Of a stretch of DNA of 64,000 bases, positions 43,787 through 52,377 are shown one piece after another. The notes beneath the pieces were generated by a model. It did not search any database. It had not been told where the DNA came from and saw only the letters and a list, made by a program, of their open reading frames with translations. Positions within the stretch are counted from its first letter, which is position 1. Every line of letters begins with the position of its first letter. The DNA comes from Enhygromyxa salina (GTDB taxonomy: Bacteria > Myxococcota_A > Polyangia > Nannocystales > Nannocystaceae), in the NCBI RefSeq assembly GCF_000737335.2, contig NZ_JMCC02000090.1:1-64000 (forward strand). The letters are read 5' to 3'. The translations under genes and the position numbers were made by a program.

Positions 43787-44179
43787 TCAGGCTGCGGCTG
43801 CGAGGCCGAACAGACCCAAAATGGTAAACACGCCGATCAGCCAGACAAACGAGCGGAGGTAGTCGGCGTTGGCCAGGTACGCGGTCACGTAGAGCAGCTC
43901 CGAGACCACAAACGCGATGGCCAGGACGGCAGAGCGCCGCGGGTCCGCGCCGCAGATGTGGGCGATCACAACGGCGGCGGCGAAGGGCGCGAAGAAGTCG
44001 ATCAGGCCCCGGTGGGCCGCGACCGCGCGCGCGCCAAACCCTTCGAGGCTGGCCAGCTGGCGGGCGGGCTGCTTGTTGTCAAAGTCTTGCTCGCTGCGCC
44101 CAAGCGCGACGAACACGGGGATCCGCGCGATCCAGATCGCCACGAACGCAACCAGTACACAAACAAACGGAGTCGTCAC
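43787..44179 (-). CDS. MAPEG-family membrane protein
   Basis: 130 residues with four hydrophobic helices. N-terminal helix VCVLVAFVAIWIARIPVFVAL; the loop NKQPARQLASLEGFGARAVAAHRGLIDFF contains the R-A-x-x-A-H-x-x-x-x-x-F pattern of MAPEG (N/A-H-Q/R-N-x-x-E-like) proteins. The family includes microsomal glutathione transferases. A glutaredoxin-like gene is nearby, but no direct link is shown. It ends a run of small minus-strand genes. Confidence 0.75.
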   Translation of the reverse strand: MTTPFVCVLVAFVAIWIARIPVFVALGRSEQDFDNKQPARQLASLEGFGARAVAAHRGLIDFFAPFAAAVVIAHICGADPRRSAVLAIAFVVSELLYVTAYLANADYLRSFVWLIGVFTILGLFGLAAAA

Positions 44180-44184
44180 GTCGC

Positions 44185-44454
44185 TCAGTCTTGCTTCTCG
44201 CTGCGGATCCGATCGCGCAGCTTCTCGAGGCGGTCGCGGACGTCGGTGATCACTTCGCCGGCAGACTCGCCGACCTCTTGCGCGATCGTGCTGGCCTTCT
44301 CGGACGCGAGCTTCTCTGCTTGTTGAATGTGTGGCTGCAGCTTGATCCAGCCCTCCTTGGCCTCCTCGCTGGCGGACTTGACTGCCTTCTCGAGTTCAGC
44401 CCCTAGCGCTTTGAGCTCGGTCAGGCCCTTGTTGATCAGCTCGTTCTCAGACAT
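44185..44454 (-). CDS. Small helical (coiled-coil) protein
   Basis: 89 residues, Ala/Glu/Lys-rich and predicted to be almost all helix (LGAELEKAVKSASEEAKEGW, KLASEKASTIAQEVGESAGEVI, LEKLRDRIRSEKQD), recalling apolipoprotein- or phasin-like amphipathic helices. No signal peptide. It is five bases upstream of the MAPEG gene on the same strand, so they are probably co-transcribed. The function is unknown. Confidence 0.7.
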   Translation of the reverse strand: MSENELINKGLTELKALGAELEKAVKSASEEAKEGWIKLQPHIQQAEKLASEKASTIAQEVGESAGEVITDVRDRLEKLRDRIRSEKQD

Positions 44455-44524
44455 GGCGTGGGCAAGATACTACTTCTGGCGCTCGGTGCTTGCCACGAGC
44501 ACCGAGCGGGGGTAGCTGCAGAAT

Positions 44525-44803
44525 GTGCCAGGTGGATCATCGTTTCCGCACCCGGACGGGTTCAACAGCGACGTCGTGGTGTATCTGACGCCGATGTGCC
44601 CGTACTGCATGATGGCTCGACGGTTGTTGCGATCGCGGGGGATCCCGTTCGAGACCTTCGACGTGTCGGGCAACGCCGCCGCGCGAGCGTGGCTGCGGAC
44701 CGCGACCAACCAGAGCACGGTCCCACAGATCTTCATCAAGGGCCGCAGCATCGGTGGCTACAGCGAGCTGGCGCAGCTCGACTCCAACGGAGAGCTCCTC
44801 TAG
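44525..44803 (+). CDS. Glutaredoxin
   Basis: 92 residues from GTG 44525. The thioredoxin-fold motifs are VVYLTPMCPYCMMARRLLRSRGI with the CPYC active site, VPQIFIKGRSIGGYSELAQL with the cis-Pro and GG of glutaredoxin, as in GrxC (about 85 residues). It reduces protein disulphides with glutathione. The gene is divergent from the helical protein, with 70 bases between starts, and is followed by repeat R2. Confidence 0.9.
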   Translation: MPGGSSFPHPDGFNSDVVVYLTPMCPYCMMARRLLRSRGIPFETFDVSGNAAARAWLRTATNQSTVPQIFIKGRSIGGYSELAQLDSNGELL

Positions 44804-44826
44804 CTCGATTTTTCCGCACGTCGTGC

Positions 44827-44974
44827 GTCCCATGGACACCGGAAATGCGTTCAGAGCCCCCTTTTAGGGGGCCACACATGCGGATGCGAACAAGCGTCCC
44901 CGAGGAGCGAAGCGACCAGACGCGAAGCGGCTGCAGTCGGCGAAGTCTAAGGTCGCTGTGGGGGTCATGACTAG
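44827..44974 (+). repeat. Dispersed repeat R2, copy 2
   Basis: Same element as copy 1 at 8869-9016, in the same orientation and nearly the same length: GTCCCATGGA, hairpin GCCCCCT-TTT-AGGGGGC, CACACATGCG, CCCCGAGGAGCGAAGCGACC, GTCGGCGAAGTCTAAGGTC, ending GTCATGACTAG. It occupies the convergent gap between the glutaredoxin gene and the minus-strand gene ending at 44981. Confidence 0.88.
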
Positions 44975-44980
44975 AGGTGC

Positions 44981-45697
44981 TCACTCGCTGAGGAGGGCGA
45001 GGATCTCTTCGTCGAGCTGGGCTTGGTGCTCGGCCGCGAACTTGCCGATGATCACGTCGCGGCGCTCGTTGATCTTGGCCTTGGCGGTTTGATCCGCCGC
45101 GACGCCGCGCCCGCCAATGCCCCCGACCGCGCGCCGACGCACGCGGCTGGGACCGCGGCTGGATCGCTTGGGACCGGCACCCGCGCCCGCGCTGGCGGCG
45201 ACCTGGGCCTGAGCCTCGCGCGAGCTGAACGCAGGGTGGGTCAAGGTTGGATCCACCGTGGGGCCAGGGTGGCCGGGGGTCAGCGGCGGGCCTTGGGGCT
45301 CGACCTCGCGCGGGTCTGCGGGTGCGCGACGCTCGGGTCGCACGTCTTCGCTGGGCGGGGGGCTCTCCTTGGGCGCCGCATCGTGAGCGCCCTCGGGGTG
45401 CTCCCCGATGTACTGCACGATCTTGTCGTCGTAGACCCCGCGCCGCAGGTTGCGGATCATCGACTTATGGGACTCCTGCATGAGTCCGATGATGTGTTGG
45501 TCGAGGTTCTCGACCTCCGCCCCTGGGTCGTAGTCGACCTTGTTCGACGAAATGATCGTGCCGTCGTAGAAGACGTGCGTGAAGATGTGGGCCCGCTTTA
45601 CGCCCGAGTCCTCAGTCTGGACGTGATAAAGCCGGCCGCGATGCGGAATATTGTGGTTGTAGCCGAGCTGCGGGGACCGCGACATCGCTCTGCCCAC
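44981..45697 (-). CDS. Conserved deltaproteobacterial-type protein of unknown function
   Basis: 238 residues. The first 90 residues are well-ordered: LGYNHNIPHRGRLYHVQTED, HIFTHVFYDGTIISSNKVDY, and HIIGLMQESHKSMIRNLRRG. I have seen this type of N-terminus described only as hypothetical in myxobacteria. A disordered Pro-rich middle and a basic C-terminus (INERRDVIIGKFAAEHQAQL) follow. Start ATG 45697 or 45685 are both in frame. It is divergent from the HD-domain gene, with about 40 bases between starts. Function unknown. Confidence 0.75.
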   Translation of the reverse strand: MGRAMSRSPQLGYNHNIPHRGRLYHVQTEDSGVKRAHIFTHVFYDGTIISSNKVDYDPGAEVENLDQHIIGLMQESHKSMIRNLRRGVYDDKIVQYIGEHPEGAHDAAPKESPPPSEDVRPERRAPADPREVEPQGPPLTPGHPGPTVDPTLTHPAFSSREAQAQVAASAGAGAGPKRSSRGPSRVRRRAVGGIGGRGVAADQTAKAKINERRDVIIGKFAAEHQAQLDEEILALLSE

Positions 45698-45734
45698 AGC
45701 CTATCATGGCAAGCCTCGCTCGCGGGAGCTTTTG

Positions 45735-46760
45735 GTGGTTACTGCGAAGCGCCGCTTGGTGGTGCATCCTGTCGACGCCACCGCCATGCCCTCGCCAGAA
45801 CTCAGCGAGCCCGAGCCCGCGGCCGCGGCCGCGCCCGCGCTTGCGCCTATGGGGCCCGCCGCGCTCCTGGCCCCGGTTGTCGCGGCCGGGCGCGCGGGCG
45901 TGATGCCCGGGGCTTCGCAGCTCGCGCAGCTGGCTAGCCACGCGCAGGCTGTTCAGGCCTGCTCGCCGGGTCAGCGCTACGAGCTGCTCACGGCGGCGTT
46001 TTGCGGACGCCATCCACATGTGGCCCTTCAGGTGATGCACGAGGCCGGCTTGCTCGCGCAGCTGCTGCCCGAGCTCGAGGCGACGATCGAGTTCTCGCGA
46101 GTCGCCGGCCGTCGCCACAAAGACGTGTGGGCCCACACCAAGACCGTTGTCTGGCAGGCGGTCCCAAGCCCGACGGTGCGGTGGGCGGCCGTGCTGCATG
46201 ACATTGGCAAGGTCCCCACGCGACGGTTCTTGGCGGACGGGCGCGTGACCTTCCACGCTCACGCGGAGATCGGCGAGCAGATGTTCGAGCGCGGCCCGGC
46301 CCAGCGCATCGGGTTTCCACCGGCGGTCCGCCAGCGTGTCGCCGAGCTGATCCGCTGGCACTTGTGGCCCGGCCAGTACGACGGCAGCTGGACCGACGCC
46401 GCCGTGCGTCGCTTCACCCGTGAGGTCGGCCCCGCGTGCGACGAGCTGCTCAACCTCTCGCGCGCGGACATCACGAGCGGGCGGCCCGGCAAGCGGCAAA
46501 GCTGCCTGCAATTGATCTCCGAGCTCGCCCGGCGGATCCGGGCGCTGCAGGCCGAAGATCGCAAGCCCAAGTTGCCGGCTGGGCTGGGTCACGACCTGAT
46601 GCGCGCGCTCGAGCTGCCGCCGGGCAAACAGATCGGGCTGTTGCGCAGTCGGCTCCAGCAGCTCGTCGAGCGCGGCGAGCTCGAGGGCGGGCGCGAGCCG
46701 GCCTACTACATCGCGCAGGTCCACGCGCACGACCTGCTTGGCCAGACACAGAGCCTCTGA
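45735..46760 (+). CDS. HD-domain protein resembling the C-terminal half of CCA-adding enzyme
   Basis: About 341 residues. The HD motif is LHDIGKVPTRR with preceding KDVWAHTKTVVWQAV (His ligand). The order then is FHAHAEIGEQMFER, ELIRWHLWPG, WTDAAVRRFTREVG, RADITSG, GLGHDLMRALELPPGKQIG and LRSRLQQLVERGELEGG, which follows the HD and tail domains of actinobacterial-type tRNA nucleotidyltransferases. The catalytic nucleotidyltransferase part (with its GxxxR and DxD) is absent; instead there is an Ala/Pro-rich leader. GTG 45735 has a GGGAG upstream; ATG 45786 is the other candidate. Confidence 0.72.
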   Translation: MVTAKRRLVVHPVDATAMPSPELSEPEPAAAAAPALAPMGPAALLAPVVAAGRAGVMPGASQLAQLASHAQAVQACSPGQRYELLTAAFCGRHPHVALQVMHEAGLLAQLLPELEATIEFSRVAGRRHKDVWAHTKTVVWQAVPSPTVRWAAVLHDIGKVPTRRFLADGRVTFHAHAEIGEQMFERGPAQRIGFPPAVRQRVAELIRWHLWPGQYDGSWTDAAVRRFTREVGPACDELLNLSRADITSGRPGKRQSCLQLISELARRIRALQAEDRKPKLPAGLGHDLMRALELPPGKQIGLLRSRLQQLVERGELEGGREPAYYIAQVHAHDLLGQTQSL

Positions 46761-46779
46761 CTAGTGCCTCTGACTCGTA

Positions 46780-47463
46780 CTACCGCAGGGCCCCGGCGCG
46801 GCGCAGGATCCCCTGGACCTCACCAACGAAGCCGTTGCGTCCCGTTGGGTCGTCGCTCATCGTCTCGGACAAGCCATCGAGCAGCAGCGGCAGCGTGTAG
46901 TTGGAGGGGTTGCAGCACAGCAGCCACTCGCGGATCTGCTCGTGCATCTCGGACCGGGTCTGAGCTTGGTCCGCGCCGCGACGCTTGCGATAGGTCTGAT
47001 AGACGCTCTCGATCTCGAGCAGCACGGGGCCGAGCGGGCTCGCGAGCAGCTCGCCAACTTCATCGTCGCCCTCGTGCACGCCGACCGCGATCGCTGGCGC
47101 CTCGGGCTCGCCACGCATGACCCGGAGCATCCGCGCGACCTCGACGTCGAGCAGCTCGCGGACCGGCTGGGTCTCGGCGTCGCGATCGAGCAGGACCACC
47201 AGGACATCCTCGGCGAGCGGACGCAGCATCATGCGCGAGGGCCCAAAGTTGATCAGCAGCTCGCGCAGCGGCGAGTTGGCGGTCGTCGACGCGACCACCA
47301 AGCGGCGCACGGTCTTGCCCACGTCGGTTGCGACCGCGGGCTGCAGGTGGGCGTGCTCGGTCGCGCCAACGGGGCCGTCGGCGGTCGCGAGCATGGCTCC
47401 GCGCACGCCTTGGACAGCGGCGATCTTGTCGAGGAGCTGGAGCACTTCTGGGATCGCGCTCAT
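46780..47463 (-). CDS. Roadblock/LC7-domain protein
   Basis: 227 residues. The N-terminal 110 residues fit a roadblock fold: VLQLLDKIAAVQGVRGAMLATADGPV, TDVGKTVRRLVVASTT, RMMLRPLAEDVLVVLLD. The C-terminal 115 residues are helical without recognised family. Roadblock proteins often dimerise and act on Ras-like GTPases, as MglB does on MglA. It follows the receiver-DUF4388-roadblock gene after five bases, so the two are co-expressed and may form a heterodimer. Confidence 0.78.
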   Translation of the reverse strand: MSAIPEVLQLLDKIAAVQGVRGAMLATADGPVGATEHAHLQPAVATDVGKTVRRLVVASTTANSPLRELLINFGPSRMMLRPLAEDVLVVLLDRDAETQPVRELLDVEVARMLRVMRGEPEAPAIAVGVHEGDDEVGELLASPLGPVLLEIESVYQTYRKRRGADQAQTRSEMHEQIREWLLCCNPSNYTLPLLLDGLSETMSDDPTGRNGFVGEVQGILRRAGALR

Positions 47464-47468
47464 GACGT

Positions 47469-48764
47469 TCAGTCGAGACCCATGATCTCGTCACGGACCT
47501 GCTCGGGGTTGAAGCTCGCCTCGATCGAGAGCACGGCCGAGGTCGCGCCCATGCCAACCATGATCAGCTGTTGGCCAGTCTCGGACCGCGCGATGACGCC
47601 GTCGAACACGTTGTAGCCAAGCGAGCGGGCGATCCGTGCAGCGCCGCGCATGTAGAAGCCCGCCAGCGTGACCAGCGAGCTGTTGCCGCCCATGCTCTCG
47701 GCCAGCACCTTGCCCGTGCTCGAGATGATCGCCACGCCGTTGACACCCTCGAACTCGAAGAACTGCCCGAGCATGAGCTCGCGGGTCTCCGGGTCGTCGA
47801 GCAGACCCATCGCGGAGTTCTGCGGCTCGGGTGGAGGCGGAGGCGGAGGCGGCGGCGACCGCATGTCGAAGGGATCGTTTGGCTCGACAGGGTGCGCGGG
47901 GTCGGACTGGGTTGGATCGAAGGGATCGAACCCGCCGGACGGCTGCAGGTCCGCGTCGGAGAGCGGCGACTCGTGGTCATCGTCGTCGTTGAGGTCGGCG
48001 AACGAGCTCTCGTGCTGGTCCGACGACGATGGTGGTGGCGGCGGTGGCTCGGGGTCTTGGCCGAGCGTGCCCTCGTCCATCTGCCGGGCGGCTTCCATGA
48101 GCAGCCCGGTCGCCGAGCCCATGATCGTTCGCTTCGGCGGGTCGGTGTAGAACACCTCCGTGAAGGTCCCGCGCCCGACCGCGAGCACCTTGTAGAACGC
48201 GGTCTCCCCCGTATAGGACTCGAACTCGGCGTGAACGATGTCGCCGTGCTCGAACCAGATGTGGCCCTCGCTGATCGGCGTGACCACCTTGACGAGCTTG
48301 TCGCGGCCCGAGAGCGCGACCATCTGCACGTAGTCGAACAGCTCGACCTCGATCGAGTTGCCGTAGAAGCCACGGCGTGGCCCAAGCTCTTCGACCAGCT
48401 CGATCAACTTGCTGAGCTCGACGGGTTTTTCGAGGATCCCGATCGAGGCCTGGTTGCCGTAGATCTTGCGGAACTCGGGCGTGATGTAGGCCGAGATCAC
48501 CAAGATCTTGGTGGACGGGCTGTAGCTGCCAAGCCACTGGATCAGCTCGAGCCCATCACCGCCCGGCATGCGCAGGTCCGTGACCACGGTGTCGTAGGGC
48601 TGAGAGCGCAGCCGCTCGATCGCCTGTCGCACGGTGCTGGCCGAGTCCGCGAGGTGACCGGAGCGGCGCAATACCCGCTCAATGGCGAAGCGGAGGTTGA
48701 CTTCGTCGTCGACCACCAACACGCGGATCGCGGACAGCGCTGACGCACGGCTCGTCTCCGACAC
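47469..48764 (-). CDS. Response regulator: receiver, DUF4388 (PATAN) and roadblock domains
   Basis: 431 residues. Receiver at about 13-125: VLVVDDEVNLR, phospho-Asp in TVVTDLRMPGGDG, VISAY, and LEKPVEL. DUF4388 at about 130-235: VELFDYVQMVALSGRDKLVKV, GHIWFEHGDIVHAE, GETAFYKVL. A Pro/Asp-rich linker (including nine Pro) leads to a C-terminal roadblock (FEFEGVNGVAIISSTGKVLAES). Such proteins can link two-component signalling to polarity GTPases. It is the first gene of the pair with the roadblock gene 5 bases downstream. Confidence 0.9.
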   Translation of the reverse strand: MSETSRASALSAIRVLVVDDEVNLRFAIERVLRRSGHLADSASTVRQAIERLRSQPYDTVVTDLRMPGGDGLELIQWLGSYSPSTKILVISAYITPEFRKIYGNQASIGILEKPVELSKLIELVEELGPRRGFYGNSIEVELFDYVQMVALSGRDKLVKVVTPISEGHIWFEHGDIVHAEFESYTGETAFYKVLAVGRGTFTEVFYTDPPKRTIMGSATGLLMEAARQMDEGTLGQDPEPPPPPPSSSDQHESSFADLNDDDDHESPLSDADLQPSGGFDPFDPTQSDPAHPVEPNDPFDMRSPPPPPPPPPEPQNSAMGLLDDPETRELMLGQFFEFEGVNGVAIISSTGKVLAESMGGNSSLVTLAGFYMRGAARIARSLGYNVFDGVIARSETGQQLIMVGMGATSAVLSIEASFNPEQVRDEIMGLD

Positions 48765-49061
48765 AGAAACCGCATCTTACTTCGATGCTGGCCGTGGCCA
48801 TAGGGCCAGCAAAATCGCGCGGCGAAGCATCAATGTGAGTGCATGGGTGATCCACCATGCGGACGGGATACCTGGTTAGGTTCTAGAGGTAGCATGATTG
48901 TCAATGTTGCATATTCGCGCGGTCTGTAAACTATGATTCATAACATCTAGACACCAAAGTGACCTTTTGTGGCTCTTCTTGATCTTAGGTACATGTATTA
49001 AGTGTGACCTAGCGCCCCGTTTTTTCTTTACACCGCATCGTGATCCAACTATTGTCGCTGC
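48765..49061. promoter_or_regulatory. Low-GC intergenic region with a candidate promoter for the Fis-like gene
   Basis: About 300 bp, conspicuously AT-rich against its surroundings, especially 48880-49040. On the + strand TTGCAT (48906-48911), a 19-base spacer and TATGAT (48931-48936) form a candidate sigma-70 promoter with a leader of about 120 bases before ATG 49062. The spacer is at the long limit and the match is imperfect. No gene is credible here; a minus-strand frame lacks homology. Confidence 0.35.
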
Positions 49062-49292
49062 ATGCCGATCGTTCTCGATTCCCTCAATCTCGCCGAAGCA
49101 GAACGGAAGCTCTGTGAGGAAGCACTCGTAACTGCTGGTAGCATCGTGGAGGCCGCCAACCTGCTCGGGGTCACGCGGCACGCGCTCAAGCGCCGGATCC
49201 TGAAGCACCAGATCGAGTGGCCGCGCCCGCGGGTCACGCCCATGCGAGTGCCCGAGCCCCTCCTGCACCGAAGCGCCATTGCAGCCTTTTGA
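49062..49292 (+). CDS. Small Fis-type helix-turn-helix protein
   Basis: 76 residues. LNLAEAERKLCEEALVTAG and SIVEAANLLGVTRHALKRRIL match the Fis/NtrC C-terminal HTH, where the recognition helix follows LGV/LGI. No receiver or AAA+ domain is attached, so it is a stand-alone DNA-binding protein, perhaps a nucleoid or enhancer-binding factor. The tail is Pro/Arg-rich. It lies in a low-GC patch and is flanked by two outward-reading minus-strand operons. Confidence 0.8.
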   Translation: MPIVLDSLNLAEAERKLCEEALVTAGSIVEAANLLGVTRHALKRRILKHQIEWPRPRVTPMRVPEPLLHRSAIAAF

Positions 49293-49412
49293 GTGGAGGC
49301 TTCCACATTCCACCAGCGGCCCGCTCTGGGGGCCGTCACGCCCTGACCCGCCGGCGCTTCCCTGTCGCTGCCTCTCGGGGCGTTCGCTTTTAAGCCGCTC
49401 GCGCCCAAGGTA

Positions 49413-52307
49413 CTAGTTGCACCGCTCGCGTAGCGCACGAGTCTCGATGACCTCGGCATGTTCGGCGCCAAAGCTCGCCGTCCAGATCTCGATCGCGGCG
49501 TCGAGGTGGGGGATCGCCTCGACCGGGCGCCCAAGCTCGAGCAGCGCGCGCGCGAGCAGGCGCTTCGACTGCGCGACCATGGTGTGTTGCGGACCGAACA
49601 CTTGGAGATGGGTCGCGAGCGAGCGCTTGGCGAGGCCGCGCCCGCGCTCGAGCAGCGCGGTCCGTCGCCGCGCTTCGGTCTTGGGTAGCGCAGCGAGATT
49701 GACCAAGTTCTTGCCGAGGTTCAGCTCGAGCAGCGCGGTCATGGGGTGATCGGGGCCGAGCGCGGCCTCGTTGATCACGAGGGCCCGCTCGAGCAGATCG
49801 ATCGCCTCACCGAAGTGATCGAGGGCGCCGTGGACGGTCGCGTAGTTGCTCAGTGAGAGCGCGAGCGAGGGGTGCTGCGGGCCGACCTGGTGCTCGAGCA
49901 TCTGAAGCCCGAGCTCGAGCTCGGCCAGCGCCCGGTCTTCGTGCTCGTGCCCAACGCGGATCAGGATCGTGCCGTAATTGATGTGAGCGGTAGCGAGCGA
50001 GGTGGACGCTTCGTCGCCATCGTGGAGCTCGAGCGCGCGCTCCAACGACGCGGCGGCGTCGGGGATCTCGGCGGCGAAGTAGTGGGCGATGCCGATCGCC
50101 GTGTGGACCTCCGCGAGTAGATCTTTGCGACCGACGCGATCGGCTTCTGCGAGCGCGTGCTGGGCCCAGCCGCGGGCCGCGTCGAGCTCGCCGAGCCCGG
50201 CGGCGAAGGTGTAGACCAGCAGCGAGGCCGCGAGGACCGAGACCTCGTCTTGGCTGCCTCGGCGCGCGGTGTAGAACGCGGCCTCGAGCGCCGCGCGGGC
50301 GTCGACGAACTCACCGCGCTCTTGCCGGACGCGGCCGAGCGCGAGCCCAGCCTCGGCCAGGGTTGGTTGCCACCCCAGCTCCTGCGCGCGGGCCAGGGTC
50401 TGCTCGGCGAGCGGCAGCGCGTCGTGGCTCTTGCCGCCGTCGACCATCGCTTCGATCTGCGCGACGTCCTCACGCACGCGATCGACCGCGGCGGCCACCG
50501 TGGGATCGTCGGGCGGTCGCAGAGCCGCGGTCAGCCAGGTCTGGTCCGCGCACACGTCGAGGCTGGGCAGGGCCTCGACCGCCTCGATGGTCTTCTCGAT
50601 CACCGCATCATCGGCGTGGTCGAGCACGTCGATCAGCGCCCCAAGCCGGACCAAGCGCTGATCCAGGCAAGCCATGCGCAGATCCAAGAGCTCGGCGGAT
50701 TGCTCGTGGCGCAGCTCGGTCGCCTCGCAGGCGTCGACGCGCGCGGCGATCCAGTCTGCTGACCAGGCGTCGAGCTGGGCGCGGGCCCGCTTCCATGTCT
50801 CGGTGGCGTAGACCAGCTCGCTGCGCGCAAACACCTTGTCCAACTCGAGCGCGCGCGCGTCAGACCACAGCTCCTGCAGCTGCGTGCCCGCGTGCTCGCA
50901 AGGTGGTGGCGGCGGGACCGGGACGGGTGGTTGCAGCATGATCGCGGCGCCTGCAGCCGCGACCGCCAGGGCGAGCGAGCCAAGGCCGAGCACCCACGGT
51001 CGCCGCCGGGAGATTGGATCATCGGCGAGCGCCCGCAGCAGCGCGTGCATGCTGGGCCAGCGCAGCTCGGGCTTGGCGGCCAAGCCCCGCTCGAGCGCGC
51101 GCCGGATCCGGGTTGGGACCGCGCGGGTCGAGGGCGGCTCGACCAGCTTGGCGTTGGAGATCGCAAACAGCAGGGCCAGCGGCGAGTCGCCGCTAAATGG
51201 ACGAACGCCGTAGAGGCACTGCCACGCGGTCACGCAGTAGGAGAATTGATCCGCGCGCGCATCGGTCACGTCGCCGCGCAGCTGCTCGGGGGCCATGTAC
51301 GCCGGGGTCCCGAGCAGCGAGCCGGCCATGGTCAGCTCGGACTCGAGCACCGAGCGGTCTTCGAGCAGCGTCTGGGGCGGGACCCGACTGGCGTGCTCGG
51401 GTGACGCGGCGGGGTTGGGTGGGTCGGACACGGCCGGCGTCGCGGGGGCCGGCGACCGCTGCTCGTGGATGACCGCCCGCAGCGCGCTCGCGGACGCGCT
51501 CGCGGGCTGGAGCTGGCCGTCGGTGGACGCGCCGAGCGAGTCGCCCCCTCGGGCCGCGCGGGCGAGCCCGAAGTCCATCACGCACACGCGACCGTCGTCG
51601 CCGATCATCACGTTGTCGGGCTTGAAGTCGCGATGGATCAGGTCGTGGTCGTGGGCAGCCGCGAGCCCGCGCCCGGCCGCGAGCAGGACCTCGAGCGTCT
51701 GCGACCAGACCCGCGCTGGGGCGGGGTGGCTTCGCTTGGCGCCGTCGCGTTCGATCCTCGCCCAGCCGCGCAGGGTCTGACCTTCGATGAACTCCATGGC
51801 CACGAACACGCGATCGTCGAGGCCCGCGAGCGAGCCGGCGTCATGGACCGAGATCACGTTGGGGTGGGTCAAGCGGGCGAGCGCCTGGGCCTCGCGCTGC
51901 AGCCGTTGGCTGTGATCCTGGCGGTCGCCGTGGAGCAGCTTGAGGGCGACCTTGCGATCGAGGTTGGGATCCCACGCGGCGTAGACGACCCCCATTCCGC
52001 CCGCGCCGACGCGCTCGAGGATCACATAGCGCCCGACCTCGTCGCCGCGGGCGAGCGGGCGCTGGGTCGCGCCGCTGCGACGAGCTCGGTGCGTTGGCTG
52101 CTGGTCGTCGCCAAACTCGACGCGGGTCGCGTGCTCGGGGTCTTGCGCGGAGCTGCTCTCTGCTCGGGCGAGGGCTGCTCGCCCGCTCGCGGACGCGTTC
52201 TTGGACTGGTTGAGCCTGGGCAGCGAACTGGGGGCTTCGGGGAGGTCGCCGACCAGCGTGCTGTCTTGCGACGGCGGCGTGTCTGCCGGCTTCACCGCGG
52301 CGAGCAT
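49413..52307 (-). CDS. Ser/Thr protein kinase with membrane segment and TPR domain; N-terminus contains R1 peptide
   Basis: 964 residues. Residues 27-53 are translated from dispersed repeat R1. Kinase domain at about 90-380: Gly loop VGAGGMGVVY, Lys in RKVALKLLH, catalytic HRDFKPDNVM, VMDFGLAR, and a large insert (about 70 residues) in the activation region before APEQL. A single hydrophobic segment near residue 437 (LGLGSLALAVAAAGAAIML) puts the C-terminus outside the cytoplasm. Residues about 600-960 have repeated TPR helices (LGQLDAARGWAQHALAEA, ALELELGLQMLEHQVGP). It is divergent from the Hsp90-like ATPase operon, 70 bases apart. Confidence 0.93.
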   Translation of the reverse strand: MLAAVKPADTPPSQDSTLVGDLPEAPSSLPRLNQSKNASASGRAALARAESSSAQDPEHATRVEFGDDQQPTHRARRSGATQRPLARGDEVGRYVILERVGAGGMGVVYAAWDPNLDRKVALKLLHGDRQDHSQRLQREAQALARLTHPNVISVHDAGSLAGLDDRVFVAMEFIEGQTLRGWARIERDGAKRSHPAPARVWSQTLEVLLAAGRGLAAAHDHDLIHRDFKPDNVMIGDDGRVCVMDFGLARAARGGDSLGASTDGQLQPASASASALRAVIHEQRSPAPATPAVSDPPNPAASPEHASRVPPQTLLEDRSVLESELTMAGSLLGTPAYMAPEQLRGDVTDARADQFSYCVTAWQCLYGVRPFSGDSPLALLFAISNAKLVEPPSTRAVPTRIRRALERGLAAKPELRWPSMHALLRALADDPISRRRPWVLGLGSLALAVAAAGAAIMLQPPVPVPPPPPCEHAGTQLQELWSDARALELDKVFARSELVYATETWKRARAQLDAWSADWIAARVDACEATELRHEQSAELLDLRMACLDQRLVRLGALIDVLDHADDAVIEKTIEAVEALPSLDVCADQTWLTAALRPPDDPTVAAAVDRVREDVAQIEAMVDGGKSHDALPLAEQTLARAQELGWQPTLAEAGLALGRVRQERGEFVDARAALEAAFYTARRGSQDEVSVLAASLLVYTFAAGLGELDAARGWAQHALAEADRVGRKDLLAEVHTAIGIAHYFAAEIPDAAASLERALELHDGDEASTSLATAHINYGTILIRVGHEHEDRALAELELGLQMLEHQVGPQHPSLALSLSNYATVHGALDHFGEAIDLLERALVINEAALGPDHPMTALLELNLGKNLVNLAALPKTEARRRTALLERGRGLAKRSLATHLQVFGPQHTMVAQSKRLLARALLELGRPVEAIPHLDAAIEIWTASFGAEHAEVIETRALRERCN
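52151..52229 (+). repeat. Dispersed repeat R1 inside the 5' end of the kinase-TPR gene
   Basis: On the + strand: GAGCTGCTCTCTGCTCGGGC, then GAGGGCTGCTCGCCCGCTCG, GGACGCGTTCTTGGACTGGT and GAGCCTGGGCAGCGAACTG. The minus strand, which is the coding strand, gives SSLPRLNQSKN then ASASGRAALARAE, close to the peptide at the start of the PotD-like protein. The frame is kept through the element. Confidence 0.87.
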
Positions 52308-52377
52308 AGCAGGCGCCTCGTGTCAGCGGCGGGGTGATGGGCGCGGCGCCGGTCATCTGGCACACTCGCAGCGGCCG

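Noticed and set aside
48876..49313. Minus-strand 145-codon frame over the Fis-like gene
   Set aside because: No homology, and the Fis-type helix-turn-helix is convincing on the other strand.
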